Shown in pieces: positions 9,429 through 17,563 of a stretch of 39,240 bases of DNA (position 1 is its first letter; every line of letters begins with the position of its first letter). Source of the DNA: Deltaproteobacteria bacterium (lineage in GTDB: Bacteria > JAEEML01); assembly GCA_016283195.1 (NCBI GenBank), contig JAEEML010000077.1:1-39240 (forward strand). The letters run 5' to 3'. Under the pieces are notes generated by a model. That model saw only the letters and a list, made by a program, of their open reading frames with translations, was not told the DNA's origin and ran no database searches. A program made the translations under genes and the position numbers.

Positions 9429-10988
9429 TCACGCTCTGCCGCCAACGGTTATCTTGGAAACTCTAACCGCCGGAAGGCCAAAATTAACACTTACCCGCTG
9501 GGAACCGCCGGCGCTGTGTTTGCCGCAATAACCAGATGCCGTCTCTGGCATGGCAAAATCATTGGCTACCCGATCTATTCGGCCAAGAATTTCCGGCCCG
9601 TTGCCCACCAGATTAACATCTTTAATGGGGCTGGTTAATTTGCCGTTTTCGATTAAATATCCGTAGTTTATGTAGAAAACAAAGTCACCTTGACCAATAT
9701 TGGCGCTGCCGTTGGTAAAACTTATGGCATAAATGCCGCGGGCTATGCCGGCAAAGAGTTCTTCTTTGTTATGCGGGCCATTTAAAAGCAGCGTATTGGT
9801 CATCCGCGGAATAGGTTGAAAGCGGAAGGATTGCCTCTTCCCGTTGCCGGTGGGTTCAACATGGTAATGACTAGCCGAAATGCGGTCGTGCATATAGCTT
9901 TTTAAAATGCCGTTTTCCACCAAAACGGTGCGGTGGCCGGGATTGCCTTCATCATCCACACTAACCGAACCGTCGGCATGCGGTATGGTGCCGTCATCGA
10001 CTATAGTACATAGTTCCGAAGCCACTTTTTGCCCCATTTTATCGGAAAAGAGCGAAACACCTTTGCGGTTAAAATCGGCCTCCAGGGCGTGGCCGATAGC
10101 CTCGTGCAAAAGGATACCGGATTCACCGGGTGCCAAAACCAGCGGCATCTCCCCAGCCGGCGGGGTAATAGCTTCCAGACATATTTCCGCCCGCCGCACC
10201 GCTTCTTTGGCCACCCGCTCCGGCGCGTCGCCGGCAAAAATTTCCTGATTGGTGCGCCCACCTAAAGAAAAGCTGTTGCGCTCCACCCGTTCACCGGAGC
10301 GCACACTCACTGTACAGCCCAAGCTAACGCGCGGGCGAGCATCGCTACATACCAGACCGTCGCTGCGCACAATGAGCACCTGGTCAAAAGTGCTTTGCAT
10401 ATAAGTAATAACAACTTCCACTTTGGCCGAAGCCGCCCGCGCTGCCTTGTCCACCCGGCGCAAGATGGCCATTTTATCGGCTATGGGCCATTCTGTGGGC
10501 AGGTAGGTAATAGGGAAGCGGTTTTCCACTTTAACCGGCTTTAATAGATCCGGCCCATTTACCGCCGACCCATGGGCAATAAGGGCCGCCGTTTTGGCCG
10601 TATTCAAGAGCGCTTCCAAAGTGAGCTCTTCGGTATAGGCATAACCCACCTGGTCACCCACCACCACGCGCACTCCGGCTCCCATATCGGTGGTGGCCCA
10701 GGCATCGTTGACGATACCCTCTTCCAAACTGAGCCCATCACTGGCCCGGTTCTGAAAATATATCTCCGCAAAATCGCCGCCCCGTTTTAAGGCTTCCTGC
10801 AACACTTTTTGGCAATCTTCGGCACTCACCCCAAATAGCGGGCCATATTCCCAGCTCCCGGGGGCCGGCGCTGGCCCAGCGGCCACTTTGGGCGCTTTAC
10901 CGCAGCCTGGCAACACCGCCGACATACAGAGCAGCGACCCAGCCGCCGCCGCGCCTTTCAAAAAATCCCTTCGCGTCATATCATACAT
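9429..10988 (-). CDS. tldD: TldD-like zinc metallopeptidase with Tat lipoprotein signal
   Basis: Protein of 519 aa and the catalytic member of the TldD/TldE pair. The zinc motif HEAIGHALEADF (HExxxH, about residues 295-300) is intact and the C-terminal glycine-rich family segments are present. Unlike cytoplasmic E. coli TldD, it starts with a twin-arginine signal, TRRDFLKGAAAAG (residues 4-16), followed by a lipobox-like LPGC (Cys29) and a Pro/Ala linker. It is therefore predicted to be exported folded and lipid-anchored. The start at 10988 is preceded by GGAG six bases upstream; that GGAG lies inside the ORF-track extension. It sits between folK (35 bases upstream) and the tldE-like gene, apparently in one operon. 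Confidence 0.93.
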   Translation of the reverse strand: MYDMTRRDFLKGAAAAGSLLCMSAVLPGCGKAPKVAAGPAPAPGSWEYGPLFGVSAEDCQKVLQEALKRGGDFAEIYFQNRASDGLSLEEGIVNDAWATTDMGAGVRVVVGDQVGYAYTEELTLEALLNTAKTAALIAHGSAVNGPDLLKPVKVENRFPITYLPTEWPIADKMAILRRVDKAARAASAKVEVVITYMQSTFDQVLIVRSDGLVCSDARPRVSLGCTVSVRSGERVERNSFSLGGRTNQEIFAGDAPERVAKEAVRRAEICLEAITPPAGEMPLVLAPGESGILLHEAIGHALEADFNRKGVSLFSDKMGQKVASELCTIVDDGTIPHADGSVSVDDEGNPGHRTVLVENGILKSYMHDRISASHYHVEPTGNGKRQSFRFQPIPRMTNTLLLNGPHNKEELFAGIARGIYAISFTNGSANIGQGDFVFYINYGYLIENGKLTSPIKDVNLVGNGPEILGRIDRVANDFAMPETASGYCGKHSAGGSQRVSVNFGLPAVRVSKITVGGRA

Positions 10989-11023
10989 GATAAACTCCAT
11001 GAATTATTATAGGATTTTATCTA

Positions 11024-11545
11024 TCACCCTATTTTTTCGATAATACTGCCCTCGCCCAGGCTTGTCAATAGCGCGGCGGCTATTTCGCCCACCTTCCTGG
11101 CAAAACCCGGCAAAATGAGCTCCGGCGCCAATTCGGCCAGCGGCACCATCACAAAGGGGCGGCCGCTCATGCGCGGATGTGGCAAAGTGAGGCTCTTACT
11201 ATTTATAATAATAGTATCAGTTACGAGCAAATCGAGATCAATAGTGCGCGGGCCGTTAAGCTCATGCTTTTGGGGCCGCCCCAGCGCAATTTCTATTTGC
11301 TGCATCTCTGTCAAAAGAGCCCGCGGGCTGTTAGTATGCTTTATTTCTATCACCGCGTTATAAAACGGCGGCTGCGCCACCCCGCCCCAGGGCAGAGAGC
11401 GGTATAAAGCCGACTTAGCCACTATTTCGTGGCCGAGAGCTTCCAACATCGCGGCGGCCTCTTTAAAAGTATTTGGCACATCGTCGATATTGCCGCCCAA
11501 AGCTATATAACTAATATGATTATTATTTTTATAGACAGGCGCCAT
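11024..11545 (-). CDS. folK: 2-amino-4-hydroxy-6-hydroxymethyldihydropteridine pyrophosphokinase FolK
   Basis: Transfers pyrophosphate from ATP to 6-hydroxymethyl-7,8-dihydropterin in folate synthesis (cytoplasm). The protein is 173 aa with family motifs in order: YIALGGNIDD (residue 13), YRSLPWGG, FYNAVIEI, the active-site signature GPRTIDLDLL (98-107), and LPHPRMSGRPFVMVPLAEL. The start is the ATG at 11545 with AGGTGA nine bases upstream. It lies inside the last codons of the upstream lipoprotein gene (17-base overlap), indicating translational coupling. The ORF track uses a TTG ten codons earlier, which lacks a good ribosome site. Confidence 0.95.
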   Translation of the reverse strand: MAPVYKNNNHISYIALGGNIDDVPNTFKEAAAMLEALGHEIVAKSALYRSLPWGGVAQPPFYNAVIEIKHTNSPRALLTEMQQIEIALGRPQKHELNGPRTIDLDLLVTDTIIINSKSLTLPHPRMSGRPFVMVPLAELAPELILPGFARKVGEIAAALLTSLGEGSIIEKIG

Positions 11546-12746
11546 TTTTGCAATCACCTGGACACTTTTCCTCAAAATTAAAGAAATAATAAGCTCCGTC
11601 CATGGCTTTTCGGCACTCTATTCCGTAGATAAATTTAAATTTATTATCACCGCTGCCACCGGTAGAACATTCGCTATAACCGGCTTCAGTATCATCAGGT
11701 GTACAGGGGCTCACACAATCTGAATAACCTTTATTAAGCTGGCGGCAGAGAGGCATTCCCATGCCTTCTTCGCCTTTACCGCACTCAATAGATACCCAAT
11801 CGTTCGTTTCTGTCGAGCAGTAATAGAGCGTATTTTGTGCACAAAGGTCATCACTGGTTTGATAATCGCAAGTGCCGCTGGGGAGGCTATCAACATCACA
11901 AATACCATTTTTGCAAAAGTTCTTACACTCGGTGGTCTCATGAAAATAGTGATATTTATTGTCATTGCCAAGACGGCATACATAATTATCAAGCGCCTTG
12001 CCGGAAGCCGCGCAACCGTAGGTATCATTTTTGTTACAATCCGTCACGCACTGGGGCATAAAGTCGCCATAAAGTTTTGAGCACTCTGTGCCGCCGCCGC
12101 AGGTATGCCTCGTAACCACCGCCCCTTCACAGGTATAATAGGAATTACCATAACAATCGGGCACAAATTCGCCTGGCTTGCAAGAGGCGCCTTCTTTGGG
12201 AGGCGGCGATTTCAAACACTTGCCATCCCGGCAACCATACTCACAGGGGTTATCGGTAAAAGAAAATTCATAATAGCTGTCAGAGCCTTGCACTTTCATG
12301 CAAAAATGGGTGGATATATATTTGCCTTCGCAGGTATGATATTCTTCAAATTCGTTGTAATCACAAGGCATTACACAATCAACAAAGTTATCTTCAAGGA
12401 GTTTTTGGCAAGTGAGCCCGCTAGCTAATTTATTGCAATCACGAACAGTTAAAAGCCCCTTGGCGCCACAAAAATGGGCTACATTATCTTCATCACAATA
12501 TTCTTGATACGTAGAATCACAGGGCTCGGTAAGCACCACATCAACGCCGTTATAAGGCTCATCATCATCATCGCTTTCCTGATCATCGGTTATGGTATCA
12601 GGCGGGGATTTATCACTCTGCCCATCCGCCGGTGCCACATGAAGCGGCCCCGTTTTATCGGTCTTAGGCTTAACATCATTTTTACAAGCTAAAACCAGGA
12701 AAGGAAGAGACAGGGAGAGAAGAAAAAGCTCTTTTGATTGGCGCAT
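11529..12746 (-). CDS. Cys-rich lipoprotein, function unknown
   Basis: Protein of 405 aa. The N-terminus MRQSKELFLLSLSLPFLVLAC is a lipoprotein signal with lipobox LVLAC. A charged, Asp/Glu-rich linker (residues about 25-65) follows. The mature part then carries evenly spaced cysteines in modules such as C...YCDEDNVAHFCG, CDYNEFEEYHTCEGKYI and CKNGICD/CKNGACL, suggesting small disulfide-bonded domains with repeats of about 60-90 residues. It looks like the Cys-rich lipoproteins common in Myxococcota-type genomes, but I cannot name a family. GGAGG precedes the start. It heads the minus-strand operon with folK-tldD-tldE and is divergent from the MMPL operon, whose third gene is a similar lipoprotein. 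Confidence 0.75.
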   Translation of the reverse strand: MRQSKELFLLSLSLPFLVLACKNDVKPKTDKTGPLHVAPADGQSDKSPPDTITDDQESDDDDEPYNGVDVVLTEPCDSTYQEYCDEDNVAHFCGAKGLLTVRDCNKLASGLTCQKLLEDNFVDCVMPCDYNEFEEYHTCEGKYISTHFCMKVQGSDSYYEFSFTDNPCEYGCRDGKCLKSPPPKEGASCKPGEFVPDCYGNSYYTCEGAVVTRHTCGGGTECSKLYGDFMPQCVTDCNKNDTYGCAASGKALDNYVCRLGNDNKYHYFHETTECKNFCKNGICDVDSLPSGTCDYQTSDDLCAQNTLYYCSTETNDWVSIECGKGEEGMGMPLCRQLNKGYSDCVSPCTPDDTEAGYSECSTGGSGDNKFKFIYGIECRKAMDGAYYFFNFEEKCPGDCKNGACL

Positions 12747-12844
12747 CGCAGTTCCTCCGGCACAAAACAGCCGTTAATCATATAACAGTAAAAGCCAGTG
12801 CAAAACAATGGTACAAATTTATGATGGCCGCTTTTGTTAAGCTG

Positions 12845-12853
12845 TGCTAGTAT
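12845..12853 (+). promoter_or_regulatory. Candidate extended -10 promoter of the MMPL operon
   Basis: TGCTAGTAT forms an extended -10 (TGn plus TAGTAT) about 34 bases before the MMPL start codon. No convincing -35 lies 17 bases upstream, which is tolerable for extended -10 promoters. The 140-base gap between the two divergent operons probably also holds the promoter of the Cys-rich lipoprotein operon; its boxes are unclear. Confidence 0.4.
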
Positions 12854-12886
12854 GCGCCCGTTTCGTTGGGAAACCAAGGAGGAACT

Positions 12887-15805
12887 ATGTCTAAAAATAT
12901 AAAAAAACCGCGATTCGCCTTAATGCCATGGCTGGCCGGGCAGGTTACCAGCCGCGGTCCGGCGCTCTGCATAATAGCAGCTTTTATACTCATCACCCTC
13001 ATGTGCGCTTACCAAATGCGCCTTTTAAAAGATGAAAACGATATTCTGGCCTTTTTACCGGAAGGCAACCCGGAGGTAGATCTTTTTTACAATATTAACA
13101 ACGAGTTTGGCGGCCTTGATATGGCCCTCGTGGGCATTGAGTCTCCGGATATTTTCACGCCCGACTTTTTGCGCCGCCTCGATAAAACCTCAAAAGAACT
13201 GCGCGAGATTATCGGCCTCAATTCGGTAATGAGCCTCAGTAACGTCATCGACTACGAAGCCGACGAAGAACAAGGCGGCGTCACCATGGGCCCGCTTTTG
13301 AGCTCCATCCCCACTTCTCAGGAAGAGGCCTTGGCTTTTAAAGAAAAAGCTTTAAGCCGCGACCATTTAATCGGCAATCTGGTTTCCGAAGACGGCAACG
13401 CCATCGTCATTTACTGCTACCTGGCCTATAAGAGCGACCCTAATATTATCTCAGCCAAAATAAAGGATATTGTTAATAAAAACTTTCCGAACGAAGCCAA
13501 ATACTGGGGCGGTCAACCCTTTATTTCTTCTTATGTTTACCAGGTTACGCAAAACGATTTGCACAATCTAATTCCCTGGGCACTTTTAGCCATTGTCGCC
13601 ATTTTGATTATCTCTTTCCGCGATGCTTTCGGTTCACTATTGGTTCTGGGCACCACCGGCATGGGCGTCATCATCACCTTTGGCCTCATGGCCACTTTTA
13701 ACGCTCCTTACAATATTGTCATCAGCGCCATGCCCATCGTCCTCTTTGCCATCGGCAGCGCCTACAGCACTCACTTTATTTCGCGCTATTATAATTATGT
13801 TACCAAAATGGATAAAGATGCGGCCATTATTAAAGCCATGAAGACTGTCGGCCCCATCGTTATTGCTTCCGGCCTCACCACCATGGTGGGCCTCGGCAGC
13901 TTTATTTTTATGGATATCACCCCTTTAAGGAGCTTTGGTATTTACACCGCCCTGGGCATTTTTGCCAGCCTGGTGCTCTCGGTTACTTTTGTGCCGGCTG
14001 TGCTGCATTTGGGCAACTTCCGCCGCCACACCTCGAGCGATTCGCCTTTACAGCGCAAGCTCATGGTGGAACTTTGCGTCTTTGCCCGCCGCTTTAGAAA
14101 GCCGCTCATCGCCACTATGGCCGTAGTTACGGCTGTGGGCATTTTCTTTGCCGCCAAAGTGGATGTAAGTGCCGACCAAAGTTCATTTTTTGCCAAAGGC
14201 AGTTTGCCGGATTTAGCCGATGAGTTCATGCAAAAGAACTTTGGCGGCGCCGGCTTTGTTCAGCTGCTTGTTAATGGCCCCATGGATGACCCGACAGTTA
14301 TCCGCGAGATGCGCGCTCTTGGCGACAAAGTAATGGAAATTCCCGATGTTACCTCAGCTGTTTACATTGGTTCCGTGCTCTCGCAATCCAATGACGCCAT
14401 GTCGGGCTATAGCCGCGTGCCCGATAATCCGGCCCAGGCCAAATTGCTCTATGCCTTCTTCCAGGGCGACCCGACAGTCGGCCAGATGATCAACAGCAAA
14501 CACACCCGGGCCCTCATGCAAATAAGAGTGCAGTCTCTTAATTCCGAGCGCCAAAACGAAGTTTTAAAAGAGATAGAAAAGCTGACAGCTGGCATGAATG
14601 GCCAATATGCCGTCTATAAAAACGACACCGAGCGCAGCAAAAGCTATCTCTATGATATGACAGCAAAACACATAGCTGCCTTATCTCGTGAATATGGTGC
14701 TACCGCCAAACCTCTGGCCGATATTCGCGCTTCCATAGCCGCACCTTTTGCCCTGCCCACCGAAAAAGTGGTAGAGCGCCTGGCCGACTTTATGACTTCC
14801 GCCGAATGTGCTGTGCCGCTAGAAACCAGTGGCGAAGTAAATAATAAGAGCGTCGCCGCCGTCATCGGCACCCTCGGCGACACTTACACTCCGGAAGCTC
14901 TGGAAGCCAAAGTAAAAGAGGCTCTCGGCGAAGAGCGCTTTGCCGAAATGGGCGAAGATCTTTATCTTTCTATCGAAACACCCCTGGCCGAATACTGGCG
15001 CCTCGCCAAGGCCGAAGTAGTTACCGAGCGCCTTTTAAACGACAAAGTAATCGTCCTCGCCGCTAGTGCCAAAGGCCAGCGCCTGCCCAAGCAGCTCACC
15101 ATGACAGCCATGGATTTAACCACCGAAAGCGTGCTCATGCCCTACCATGAGGGCGATAACGTGGCCGCCGGCAGCCTCATTAATCTGGATGCCAGCGTCA
15201 GCGGTTTGCCGGTGATGTATCGCGGTCTCTCGCGCTCTGTAGCCGCCAATCAAGTAAAGAGTCTGGTTTTTGCCCTTTCCGGCGTCTTTTTGATTTTAAC
15301 CATTATTTTCGGCTCTTTTACCAGTGGCCTTTTAGCCACCTTCCCCACTCTGCTCACTTTGCTCTTCGTCTATGGAGCTATGGGCTTTTTGAATATCCGT
15401 TTGGATATCGGCACCTCCATGCTGGCCAGTATTATTCTCGGTATGGGCGTTGATTATGCTGTACACCTAACAGCCGCCTGGTATGCGCCGGAAAAAGAGC
15501 CGATTATCAAGTGCGCCGCCAATGCCGCCGACCAAGCCGGCCCCTCTATTTGGACTAATGCCATTATGATCTTTTGCGGTTTCTTTGTGCTCACTCTTGG
15601 CCAGGCAGTACCGCTTAAAAACGTTGGCGGACTGACGGCGGCAGCCATGCTGGTGGCCGCCCTGGTTACTTTCTTTGTTATCCCGATGCTTTCGCGGCGT
15701 CATGTCTATTATGAAGCCTCACACAGCGAGGATGAAGCTCTGCCCTCCGAGGCCGTAAATAACGTACTTTCAAAACTTGTGGAAAACCAAGCACATACGA
15801 GGTGA
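12887..15805 (+). CDS. MMPL/RND-superfamily transporter
   Basis: Protein of 972 aa in the inner membrane. It has the two-fold RND layout: an N-terminal TM helix near residues 20-40, a large periplasmic domain, a five-helix block beginning near LIPWALLAIVAILIISF, then the same again (second block from SLVFALSGVFLILTIIFGSF). Conserved segments include GSAYSTHFISRYYNY in the first half and GMGVDYAVHLTAAWY in the second. The family exports lipids or other hydrophobic molecules using proton motive force; the substrate here is unknown. The start at 12887 has AAGGAGGA upstream; the ORF track adds seven residues. Its stop is three bases from the next gene, a LolA-like protein, a pairing seen for other bacterial MMPL exporters. 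Confidence 0.9.
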   Translation: MSKNIKKPRFALMPWLAGQVTSRGPALCIIAAFILITLMCAYQMRLLKDENDILAFLPEGNPEVDLFYNINNEFGGLDMALVGIESPDIFTPDFLRRLDKTSKELREIIGLNSVMSLSNVIDYEADEEQGGVTMGPLLSSIPTSQEEALAFKEKALSRDHLIGNLVSEDGNAIVIYCYLAYKSDPNIISAKIKDIVNKNFPNEAKYWGGQPFISSYVYQVTQNDLHNLIPWALLAIVAILIISFRDAFGSLLVLGTTGMGVIITFGLMATFNAPYNIVISAMPIVLFAIGSAYSTHFISRYYNYVTKMDKDAAIIKAMKTVGPIVIASGLTTMVGLGSFIFMDITPLRSFGIYTALGIFASLVLSVTFVPAVLHLGNFRRHTSSDSPLQRKLMVELCVFARRFRKPLIATMAVVTAVGIFFAAKVDVSADQSSFFAKGSLPDLADEFMQKNFGGAGFVQLLVNGPMDDPTVIREMRALGDKVMEIPDVTSAVYIGSVLSQSNDAMSGYSRVPDNPAQAKLLYAFFQGDPTVGQMINSKHTRALMQIRVQSLNSERQNEVLKEIEKLTAGMNGQYAVYKNDTERSKSYLYDMTAKHIAALSREYGATAKPLADIRASIAAPFALPTEKVVERLADFMTSAECAVPLETSGEVNNKSVAAVIGTLGDTYTPEALEAKVKEALGEERFAEMGEDLYLSIETPLAEYWRLAKAEVVTERLLNDKVIVLAASAKGQRLPKQLTMTAMDLTTESVLMPYHEGDNVAAGSLINLDASVSGLPVMYRGLSRSVAANQVKSLVFALSGVFLILTIIFGSFTSGLLATFPTLLTLLFVYGAMGFLNIRLDIGTSMLASIILGMGVDYAVHLTAAWYAPEKEPIIKCAANAADQAGPSIWTNAIMIFCGFFVLTLGQAVPLKNVGGLTAAAMLVAALVTFFVIPMLSRRHVYYEASHSEDEALPSEAVNNVLSKLVENQAHTR

Positions 15806-15808
15806 AAA

Positions 15809-16567
15809 ATGAAAATGCAAAACTTAATCCGTTCCCTACTCTGCTCTTCTCTGATGTTAACCGCTACCGTGCCGGCCCTGGCTGACGAACGTGGGGACAA
15901 AGCCCTGCAAGAACTCGACAAATCAATGACCGCCGCGCCAAAGCAGTATTTTATCTTTGATCTAATCACCAAAGATCCCGGCAAGGAGCCCAAAAAATTC
16001 ACTTACAAAGTTTATCTAAAAGGCAGCGACAGCCGGCGCATCGAGTTTTTGGAGCCCGGCGATCAAAGAGGCTTTAAAGTGCTCTTGACCGGCGACCTCA
16101 TGTACACTTATTTGCCCGCTTTTAACAAAGTGCGCCGCGTGGCCGGCCACGTGCGCGACCAGGGCTTCATGGGCACTGCCTACAGCTACGATGAGATTTC
16201 TATCGTTGTTTATTCCCCGGTTTTTGAGGGCAAATTCATCTCCGAAACCGATAAAACCATCACCGTCGAAGCAACCCGCCGCCCCGGCAAAGAAGGCGCA
16301 TTCCGCTTTCCTAAATTGGTGTTTGTCTTAGATAAAACTCACCACCAACCGCTGGAGATTGCCTACTACAATGAGCAGGGCGAAAAAGTAAAAACCGAAA
16401 CCCGCTCGCAGTATGAATGCAAAGGCGCTTTTTGTAACCCAAAATTAATGAAAATGGTTGACCACGGGCGCAACAATGTGGAAAGCTTAATGATCCGTAA
16501 AGAGTGGATTCCCAACCCTCAAATTGACGAAGACCTCTTTACAGTGCGCAGCTTACAAAAGCGCTAA
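15809..16567 (+). CDS. LolA-like outer membrane lipoprotein-sorting protein
   Basis: Protein of 252 aa with a signal peptide (MKMQNLIRSLLCSSLMLTAT, cleavage after VPALA), so periplasmic. The body has the pattern of the 'outer membrane lipoprotein-sorting protein' family that accompanies MMPL transporters: RRIEFLEPGDQRGFKVLL, MYTYLPAFNKVRRVAGHVRDQGFMG, and the C-terminal WIPNPQIDEDLFTVRSLQKR. The LolA/LolB fold holds acyl chains in a half-barrel, so it may take a lipid from the adjacent transporter; this is inference. It is separated from the MMPL gene by three bases and has GAGGTG before the start. Confidence 0.85.
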   Translation: MKMQNLIRSLLCSSLMLTATVPALADERGDKALQELDKSMTAAPKQYFIFDLITKDPGKEPKKFTYKVYLKGSDSRRIEFLEPGDQRGFKVLLTGDLMYTYLPAFNKVRRVAGHVRDQGFMGTAYSYDEISIVVYSPVFEGKFISETDKTITVEATRRPGKEGAFRFPKLVFVLDKTHHQPLEIAYYNEQGEKVKTETRSQYECKGAFCNPKLMKMVDHGRNNVESLMIRKEWIPNPQIDEDLFTVRSLQKR

Positions 16568-16582
16568 TTTATATACTATAAG
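16553..16582 (+). promoter_or_regulatory. Weak candidate promoter before the second Cys-rich lipoprotein
   Basis: TTACAA (16553-16558) and TATAAG (16577-16582) are spaced by 18 bases, about 27 bases before the start codon. The -10 is good and the -35 poor. It would give the lipoprotein gene its own transcription in addition to read-through from the MMPL operon. Confidence 0.3.
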
Positions 16583-16609
16583 CATTAGCTGATTTTATTG
16601 AGGTTAAAC

Positions 16610-17485
16610 ATGAAACGTTCTCTATTTATTCTCTCTCTTATATTGGTTATCGGCTCCGTTACTGCCTGCCGCGACGATAAGAAGCCTACCGAGGAGCCAA
16701 AACCAGGCACCAAAGATACCTCTACCGATGCCACTGCCGAGTGGCGCGAAGCTTGTGCTAAAACCAGCGGTCACTATTTTGACTGCGCCACGGCTAAAAG
16801 CGGTGAATCGGTTATTTTAACCTGCGATAACAGCAAATTTGTCCAAGCGGCTTACTGTTATGAAAACAGCACTTGCTCTATGGACAAAGAGAAAAACGAA
16901 GCTGTCTGCGGTTGCAACACCGGCTATGATTTAACAGCCAATAATGGCGGTTATTATTGCAAACAGCGCGATGATTATCCGCAAGAAGTTTTTAAAAACT
17001 GCGCCGATAGTGCCAGCGACCACTCCGCTTGTGTAACCAGCGGCTCCGATGTCTGGGCTGTGGATTGCTTTGATGGCAAGCCTTACGCCAATGATGGTAC
17101 CGGTAACTGCACAAAATTAAACAAAAAATGCAGTGAAGTTATTTACCAAAACGGCATTTTCCACGAATGTGTCGATTGTCTTAATGATAACGATTGTACC
17201 GTGCCCAGCGACCTTGATTACGAGCATGCCGGCGCCGTCTGCAACAACGGCACCTGCCTCATAGGCTGCGAATTCGGCTGGAAATACAGCTTTGATGAAG
17301 ATCTGGAAGAGGCTTCATGCGAAAAGATTAAAGATCCATGCCATAAATCGAGCGACTGCACCAACACTATTCCCCATTCTGTAGGTATTTGTAATAATTT
17401 TGCCTGCGAATATGCCTGTGTAGAGGGCTGGAAAAATGTTTGGAACGAAGGCGTTTGGTCCTGCGAGGAAGAAATTAAAGAGTAA
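16610..17485 (+). CDS. Cys-rich lipoprotein, function unknown
   Basis: Protein of 291 aa. The signal peptide MKRSLFILSLILVIGSVTAC ends in a lipobox, followed by a Lys/Glu/Pro/Thr-rich linker (residues about 21-45) and cysteine-rich modules. Two late modules share the pattern 'DC......HA/SVGICNN..C...C..GWK' (HAGAVCNNGTCLIGCEFGWK and HSVGICNNFACEYACVEGWK), showing internal duplication with EGF-like cysteine spacing. It resembles in layout the lipoprotein at 11529-12746. The start at 16610 has GAGGT upstream; the ORF track adds four residues. It lies 42 bases after the LolA-like gene. A role as cargo or partner of the MMPL/LolA pair is possible but unproven. Confidence 0.75.
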   Translation: MKRSLFILSLILVIGSVTACRDDKKPTEEPKPGTKDTSTDATAEWREACAKTSGHYFDCATAKSGESVILTCDNSKFVQAAYCYENSTCSMDKEKNEAVCGCNTGYDLTANNGGYYCKQRDDYPQEVFKNCADSASDHSACVTSGSDVWAVDCFDGKPYANDGTGNCTKLNKKCSEVIYQNGIFHECVDCLNDNDCTVPSDLDYEHAGAVCNNGTCLIGCEFGWKYSFDEDLEEASCEKIKDPCHKSSDCTNTIPHSVGICNNFACEYACVEGWKNVWNEGVWSCEEEIKE

Positions 17486-17563
17486 GCGGCAAAATCTATT
17501 GCCAATCACTAAAAAATGTGATTTTTAGCCATTTTAGCCATTCTTGCGATGGAGTCAGTTGTT

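Noticed and set aside
17486-17563. Terminator between the Cys-rich lipoprotein and the acyl-CoA ligase
   Set aside because: The only hairpin (CTAAAAA/TTTTTAG) is AT-rich, weak and has no T-tract.
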